Assembly (NCBI GenBank): GCA_044222685.1
Contig: JBGAMU010000122.1
Span: 1-12,441 of the forward strand
Length of the DNA stretch: 12,441 nt
Reading direction: 5' to 3'
DNA from: JAEUPI01 sp044222685
Lineage (GTDB): Bacteria > Pseudomonadota > Gammaproteobacteria > Burkholderiales > Burkholderiaceae_C
Positions 6,716-12,441 of the stretch are shown piece after piece (positions within the stretch are counted from its first letter, which is position 1; every line of letters starts with the position of its first letter). The position numbers were made by a program, and so were the translations under genes. The notes under the pieces were generated by a model. It was not told the origin of the DNA, searched no databases, and saw only the letters and a list, made by a program, of their open reading frames with translations.

Positions 6716-7389
6716 ATCAGCATCGTGTTGCGGACCAGGCCGACCGCCACGCCCTCGAGCTCGAAGTCGACGTCGCCGAACGGCACCACGATGGTCTTGA
6801 AGTCGGGGTTCTCCGGAATCAGCTCGATCGTGTTGCGCGTGCGCCGCAGGCGCTTGACGGTGACCTCGTCGCCCAGCCGTGCGACGACGATCTGGCCGTT
6901 CTTGGCCTCGCGCGTCTTCTGCACCGCAAGCAGGTCGCCGTCGAGGATGCCGGCATCGCGCATGCTCATGCCGCGCACCTTGAGCAGGTAGTCGGGCCGG
7001 CGCGGGAACATGCTGGCCTCGACCAGGTAGGTCTGGTCGATGTGTTCCTGCGCCAGGATCGGGCTGCCCGCCGCGACGCGGCCCACCAGCGGCAGCGCCA
7101 GCTGCGCCAGGCTCGGCAACGGCAGCGAGAACTGCTTGCCCCGCGACTCGTTGAGCGCGCGTAGAGTGTCGGCCTTCAGGCGAATGCCGCGCGAGGTGCC
7201 GCCGACGAGCTCGATGACGCCTTTGCGCGCCAGGGCCTGCAGGTGCTCCTCGGCCGCGTTCGGCGAGCGGAAGCCCAGCTCGGCGGCGATCTCGGCGCGC
7301 GTGGGCGGCGCGCCGGAGCGTTCGATCGCGCTTTGCACGAGATCGAGAATCTGTTGTTGTCGGGCGGTCAGCTTGGGGCTTTCTTCCAC
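6712..7389 (-). CDS. lexA: LexA, SOS regulon repressor and self-cleaving protease
   Basis: The 225-aa product has an N-terminal winged helix-turn-helix (residues 1-70, starting PKLTARQQQILDLVQ) and a C-terminal S24 peptidase domain. The self-cleavage site is Ala107-Gly108 (RVAAGSP), the nucleophile Ser142 (VRGMSM) and the base Lys179 (VTVKRL). The spacings (34 from Gly to Ser, 37 from Ser to Lys) equal those of E. coli LexA. RecA filaments stimulate cleavage, releasing SOS genes. I chose GTG at 7389 because AGGAG lies 6 nt before it. An in-frame ATG at 7410 would add seven residues and has no Shine-Dalgarno. A LexA box lies 28 nt upstream of the GTG, so autoregulation is expected. The linker is somewhat longer than in E. 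coli (202 aa), as is common in betaproteobacteria. The stop overlaps the HHH gene. Confidence 0.97.
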   Translation of the reverse strand: MEESPKLTARQQQILDLVQSAIERSGAPPTRAEIAAELGFRSPNAAEEHLQALARKGVIELVGGTSRGIRLKADTLRALNESRGKQFSLPLPSLAQLALPLVGRVAAGSPILAQEHIDQTYLVEASMFPRRPDYLLKVRGMSMRDAGILDGDLLAVQKTREAKNGQIVVARLGDEVTVKRLRRTRNTIELIPENPDFKTIVVPFGDVDFELEGVAVGLVRNTMLM

Positions 7390-7395
7390 GCGGGG

Positions 7396-7400
7396 CTCCT
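7396..7400 (-). promoter_or_regulatory. Ribosome binding site that sets the lexA start at GTG 7389
   Basis: AGGAG on the minus strand stands 6 nt before GTG 7389-7387. It lies inside the reading frame if ATG 7410 were used, which argues that the GTG is the real start. Confidence 0.75.
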
Positions 7401-7417
7401 GAGCATGCATCCAGTGG

Positions 7418-7433
7418 CTGTATTTTTATCCAG
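7418..7433. promoter_or_regulatory. LexA (SOS) box in the lexA/asparaginase intergenic region
   Basis: On the lexA strand the site reads CTGGATAAAAATACAG; on the plus strand CTGTATTTTTATCCAG. The enterobacterial and betaproteobacterial consensus is CTGT-N8-ACAG with an AT-rich core. This site differs only in the fourth base of one half (G for T) and has an all-AT core, striking in such GC-rich surroundings. It overlaps a -10-like TAAAAAT toward lexA, the usual position for autorepression. It also lies 11 nt before the asparaginase ATG, so the same bound LexA could block that gene. Confidence 0.88.
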
Positions 7434-7444
7434 ATGTGCCGAAA

Positions 7445-8404
7445 ATGCAAAACAAGGTGGTGATCCTGGGTACCGGCGGCACGATTGCCGGGGTGGCATC
7501 CGATGCCGGCAACGAACTGCGCTACCGCTCGGCCAGCCTCGGTGTCGAGCAACTCGTCGCCGCCGCGCCCGAACTGGCGGCGCGGCCGATCGAGGCCGAG
7601 CAGGTGGCACAGGTCGACAGCAAGGACATGACGCATGCCATCTGGCAGGCGCTGGCGCAGAGGGTGGAGTTCCATCTGCGCCGCGTCGACGTGTCGGGCG
7701 TGGTGATCACGCACGGCACCGACACGATGGAGGAGACCGCGTACTTTCTGCACCGTGTGCTGGCGCCCGCCAAGCCGGTGGTGCTGACCGGCGCGATGCG
7801 GCCCGCCAATGCGCGCCAGGCCGACGGCCCGCGCAACCTGGCCGATGCGGTGGCGCTCGCCGCCGACGAAGCCAGCGGCGCGCAGGGTGTGCTGGTGGTG
7901 ATGCAGGGCGTCGTGCACGGCGCGGCCGACGTGCGCAAGGTGCACCCGCATCACGTCGACGCCTTTGCCTCGGGCGACGTCGGGCCGCTGGCACGCCTGG
8001 ACAGCGGCGCGCTGCACCGGCTGCGTGCCTGGCCGGCAGGCCAGGCGCTGGGCCTTGCGCTCGTCGAGCGAGACGTCGCCGAGTGGCCGGCGGTGGAGAT
8101 CGTCACCAGCCACGCCGGCGCGAGCGGTGCGCTGATCGACGCGCTGGTGCGTGGCGGCGCACGCGGCATCGTGCTGGCCTGCACCGGCAACGGCAGCCTG
8201 CACGAACACATCGAGCAGGCGCTCGATCGAGCGGCGTGGGGCGGCATCCAGGTGCTGCGTGCCACGCGCTGCGTCGACGGCGCGATCCTCGAGGGCCCGG
8301 ACGCGGCGCCCAAGTGGCCGGCCGCCGCGGCGCTCACGCCGGCCAAGGCGCGCGTAGAACTGATGCTGCGGCTGATGGCGGGGGCGAGCGCGCCGGCGCC
8401 CTGA
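7445..8404 (+). CDS. L-asparaginase, cytosolic (bacterial AnsA/AnsB fold)
   Basis: The 319-aa enzyme hydrolyses L-asparagine to aspartate and ammonia. The first catalytic threonine is Thr13 in GTGGTIAG (9-16). The second site is HGTDTMEETAYFL (90-102) with Thr92 and Asp93, and the catalytic Lys165 sits in ADVRKVH. Asp58-Ser59 (VDSKDM) match the substrate-binding pair, and Tyr27 may be the flexible-loop tyrosine. No signal peptide is seen, so it is cytosolic despite motifs shared with the periplasmic type. ATG 7445 gives the usual family start; GTG 7436 would add three residues. Neither has a Shine-Dalgarno, and both lie right next to the LexA box, so the message may have a very short leader or none. 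It converges on yheS with only 5 bp between stops. Confidence 0.93.
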   Translation: MQNKVVILGTGGTIAGVASDAGNELRYRSASLGVEQLVAAAPELAARPIEAEQVAQVDSKDMTHAIWQALAQRVEFHLRRVDVSGVVITHGTDTMEETAYFLHRVLAPAKPVVLTGAMRPANARQADGPRNLADAVALAADEASGAQGVLVVMQGVVHGAADVRKVHPHHVDAFASGDVGPLARLDSGALHRLRAWPAGQALGLALVERDVAEWPAVEIVTSHAGASGALIDALVRGGARGIVLACTGNGSLHEHIEQALDRAAWGGIQVLRATRCVDGAILEGPDAAPKWPAAAALTPAKARVELMLRLMAGASAPAP

Positions 8405-8409
8405 TCGCC

Positions 8410-10421
<2,012 letters not shown>

Positions 10422-10425
<4 letters not shown>

Positions 10426-11291
10426 CGCGCCGCCTCCAGCGCCGCGTGCGTGATCAGCAGCACCGCTTCGTCGCCGGCGCTGGTGGGCAGGCCGATCACC
10501 TCGAGGTCGCCGAACGCGGCGTCGAAGTGCGCCCGCTCGTGGCCGATCTCGAGCACCAGCAGGCCATCGGATGCCAGCCGCATCGGCGCGTCGGCGAGCA
10601 GGCGGCGCACGAAGTCCATGCCGTCGGCGCCACCCGCCAGCGCGAGCGCGGGTTCGCATCTGAATTCGGCGGGCAGGGCGGCCATCGACTGCGCATTCAC
10701 GTACGGAGGATTGCACAGGATCAGGTCGTAGCCGTTGCCAAGGGCGGCAAAGCCGTCGCTCGCCACCAGCGTGATGCGCCCGGCGAGCCGATGGCGCTCG
10801 ACGTTGCGCTGCGCGACGGCCAGCGCGTCGGTCGACACATCGGCGGCGTCGACCTGCGCCTGTGTCCAGGCCAGCGCCGCCAGCACCGCCAGGCTGCCGT
10901 TGCCGGTGCACAGGTCGAGCACGCGACGCGGCTCGTGCGGCAGCCAGGCGTCGAGCACGCCGTCGGCCAGCACCTCGGCGATCAGCGAGCGCGGCACGAT
11001 CGTGTGCTCGTCGACGTGGAACGGCACCCCCTGCAGCCAGGCTTCGCCGGTCAGGTAGGCCGCCGGCCTGCGGGTGGTGATGCGGTCATCGATCAAGCTC
11101 TCCACGGCATGCCGTTCGGCAGTGGACAGCGGGCGCTCGGCGACGCCGTCCAGATCGTCCAGCGGCAGGCCGAGCCGCCACAGCACGAGCCACACCGCCT
11201 CGTCGAAGGCGTTGGTCGTGCCCTGGCCAAACGAAACGCCCGCCTGGTCGAGGCGGGCGCTGCTGCGCTCGATGAGCTCGAGGACGGTCAT
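10422..11291 (-). CDS. prmB: PrmB, ribosomal protein L3 glutamine N5-methyltransferase
   Basis: The 289-aa class I SAM-dependent methyltransferase belongs to the HemK/PrmC/PrmB group, which methylates glutamine side chains. The SAM-binding glycine motif is VLDLCTGNGSLAVLAA (about residues 124-139), and the catalytic NPPYVN loop that holds the target glutamine follows at about 194-199. The N-terminal helical domain and the AYLTGEAWLQGVPFHVDEHTIVPRSLIAEVL region are those of PrmB, where PrmC has a different NPPY context. Location directly after dapE also fits PrmB in Burkholderiales. The expected substrate is the conserved Gln of ribosomal protein L3. The ATG overlaps the dapE stop and its stop overlaps the yheS start. 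Slightly shorter than E. coli PrmB (310 aa), mainly at the N-terminus. Confidence 0.92.
10433..10437 (-). promoter_or_regulatory. Ribosome binding site of yheS inside prmB
   Basis: GGAGG on the minus strand, 7 nt before the yheS ATG, lies within the last codons of prmB. It permits independent initiation in addition to coupling through the ATGA overlap. Confidence 0.8.
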
Positions 11292-12433
11292 GCCAACAAG
11301 GTCTCCAATGTTCGCCGGTAGATGTTCTTCAGCGGTTCGATGTCGGCCACGGCAACATGTTCGTCGATCTTGTGGATGCTGGCGTTCACCGGACCGAACT
11401 CCACCACCTGCGGGCAGACCTTGGCGATGAAGCGGCCGTCCGATGTGCCGCCGGTGGTCGACAGAGTCGGCGTCAGGCCGGTCTCGGCGCGGATGGCAGC
11501 GGCCAGTGCCTCGCTCAGGCTGCCCGGTGTGGTGAGGAACGGCTCGCCCCCCAGCACCCAGGCCAGATCGTATTCGAGGCCGTGGCGGTACAGCGAATTG
11601 ACGACGCGGCGCTGCAGCGACGCCGGCGTGCTTTCGGTGCTGAAGCGGAAGTTGAAGTCGACCACTACATGGCCCGGGATCACGTTGCCCGCGCCGGTGC
11701 CGCCGTGGATGTTCGACACCTGGAAGGTGGTGGCCGGGAAGTAGTCGTTGCCGGCGTCCCAGCTCGTCGACACGAGTTCGGCCAGCGCCGGCGCCAGCTG
11801 ATGGATCGGATTGCGCCCGAGCTGCGGATAGGCCACGTGGCCCTGGATGCCCTTGACGGTGAGCTTGCCGGAGAGCGTGCCGCGGCGACCGTTCTTCACC
11901 ATGTCGCCGAGCCGCTCCACCGACGTCGGCTCGCCGACGATCGCGCAGTCGAGCCGTTCGCCGCGCGCCTGCAACGCCTGCACCACGCGCACCGTGCCGT
12001 CGACCGACGGCCCTTCCTCGTCGCTGGTGAACAGCAGCGCCAGCGCGCCGGCATGGTCGGGCCGCGCGCGCACCAGCTCCTCGGCGGCCACGACCATCGC
12101 GGCGATCGAGGTCTTCATGTCGGCCGCGCCGCGGCCGTACAGCCTGCCGTCGCGGTGCGAGGGCACGAAGGGGTCGCTCTTCCACTGCTCAAGCGGGCCG
12201 GTGGGCACCACGTCGGTGTGGCCGGCGAGCACCACCGTCGGGCCGGGCCGCGGGCCGCGATGCACGGCCCACAGGTTGGTCACGCGGCCGTCGTCGGGGC
12301 CGAACAGCAGCGTCTCGCAGGTGAAGCCGAGCGGACGCAGCCGTTCGGCCACCAGGGCCTGGCAGCCCTCGTCGCGTGGCGTCACCGACGGGCGTGCGAT
12401 CAGCGCCTCGAGCAGGCGCAGCGTCTCGGCCAC
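11288..12433 (-). CDS. dapE: DapE, succinyl-diaminopimelate desuccinylase
   Basis: The 381-aa M20-family metallohydrolase removes succinate from N-succinyl-L,L-diaminopimelate in the lysine and peptidoglycan precursor pathway. Metal and catalytic residues are in place: His72 and Asp74 (GHTDVVP), the bridging Asp105 (GRGAADMK), Glu139 and Glu140 (TSDEEGP), Glu168 (VGEPTS) and His354 (SIHKIDEH). The lid-domain segment GTLSGKLTVKGIQGHVAYP (from about residue 184) is present. The sequence matches E. coli DapE in spacing within about five residues. The visible start is a GTG at 12433, with only 8 bases of window left in front. No Shine-Dalgarno is seen, so a start further upstream outside the window is possible. 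The stop overlaps prmB. In this order dapD usually lies upstream. Confidence 0.95.
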   Translation of the reverse strand: MAETLRLLEALIARPSVTPRDEGCQALVAERLRPLGFTCETLLFGPDDGRVTNLWAVHRGPRPGPTVVLAGHTDVVPTGPLEQWKSDPFVPSHRDGRLYGRGAADMKTSIAAMVVAAEELVRARPDHAGALALLFTSDEEGPSVDGTVRVVQALQARGERLDCAIVGEPTSVERLGDMVKNGRRGTLSGKLTVKGIQGHVAYPQLGRNPIHQLAPALAELVSTSWDAGNDYFPATTFQVSNIHGGTGAGNVIPGHVVVDFNFRFSTESTPASLQRRVVNSLYRHGLEYDLAWVLGGEPFLTTPGSLSEALAAAIRAETGLTPTLSTTGGTSDGRFIAKVCPQVVEFGPVNASIHKIDEHVAVADIEPLKNIYRRTLETLLA

Positions 12434-12441
12434 GGGGGACT

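Overview
This is a GC-rich, densely coded stretch of bacterial chromosome, about 12.4 kb. The gene order dapE-prmB, the style of the LexA protein and the base composition suggest a betaproteobacterium of the order Burkholderiales (Rubrivivax/Leptothrix-like). That placement is inference, because no rRNA or other strong marker is present. I see no tRNA, rRNA, CRISPR array, insertion sequence, integrase or phage gene. It reads as ordinary core and shell chromosome, and I did not find a convincing new multi-gene system.

Layout from left to right. (1) A leftward operon occupies 1-2778: a D-2-hydroxyacid dehydrogenase, an MFS exporter, a half-size chromate-transporter (CHR) protein, and the first codons of what is probably the partner CHR half, cut by the window edge. 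Each junction is a 4-nt stop/start overlap. (2) A rightward DUF1993 gene (2875-3384) diverges from that operon. It converges on a small leftward gene of unknown function (3427-3807), with a compact hairpin between them. (3) A rightward gene for an N-terminal-nucleophile acylase of the penicillin/AHL acylase family (3932-6367) diverges from the unknown gene. (4) A leftward lexA gene is followed by a small helix-hairpin-helix (Cdd1-like) gene that overlaps it by 4 nt. (5) A rightward cytosolic L-asparaginase gene diverges from lexA. The short space between them contains a near-consensus LexA (SOS) box. (6) A leftward dapE-prmB-yheS operon (diaminopimelate/lysine synthesis, ribosomal protein L3 glutamine methylation, ABC-F ribosome-associated ATPase) is again joined by 4-nt overlaps. 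It meets the asparaginase gene tail to tail, and a 10-bp inverted repeat spans both stop codons.

How the genes work together. The best-supported functional link is lexA autoregulation through its box, with the overlapping helix-hairpin-helix gene as a probable SOS-regulon member. The asparaginase start lies so close to the same box that SOS control of it is plausible but unproven. PrmB and YheS both act on the ribosome or translation and are translationally coupled behind dapE. The acylase is probably an envelope enzyme, and its substrate cannot be read from sequence. All six same-strand gene junctions in the window are 4-nt overlaps, which suggests strong translational coupling in a compact genome.
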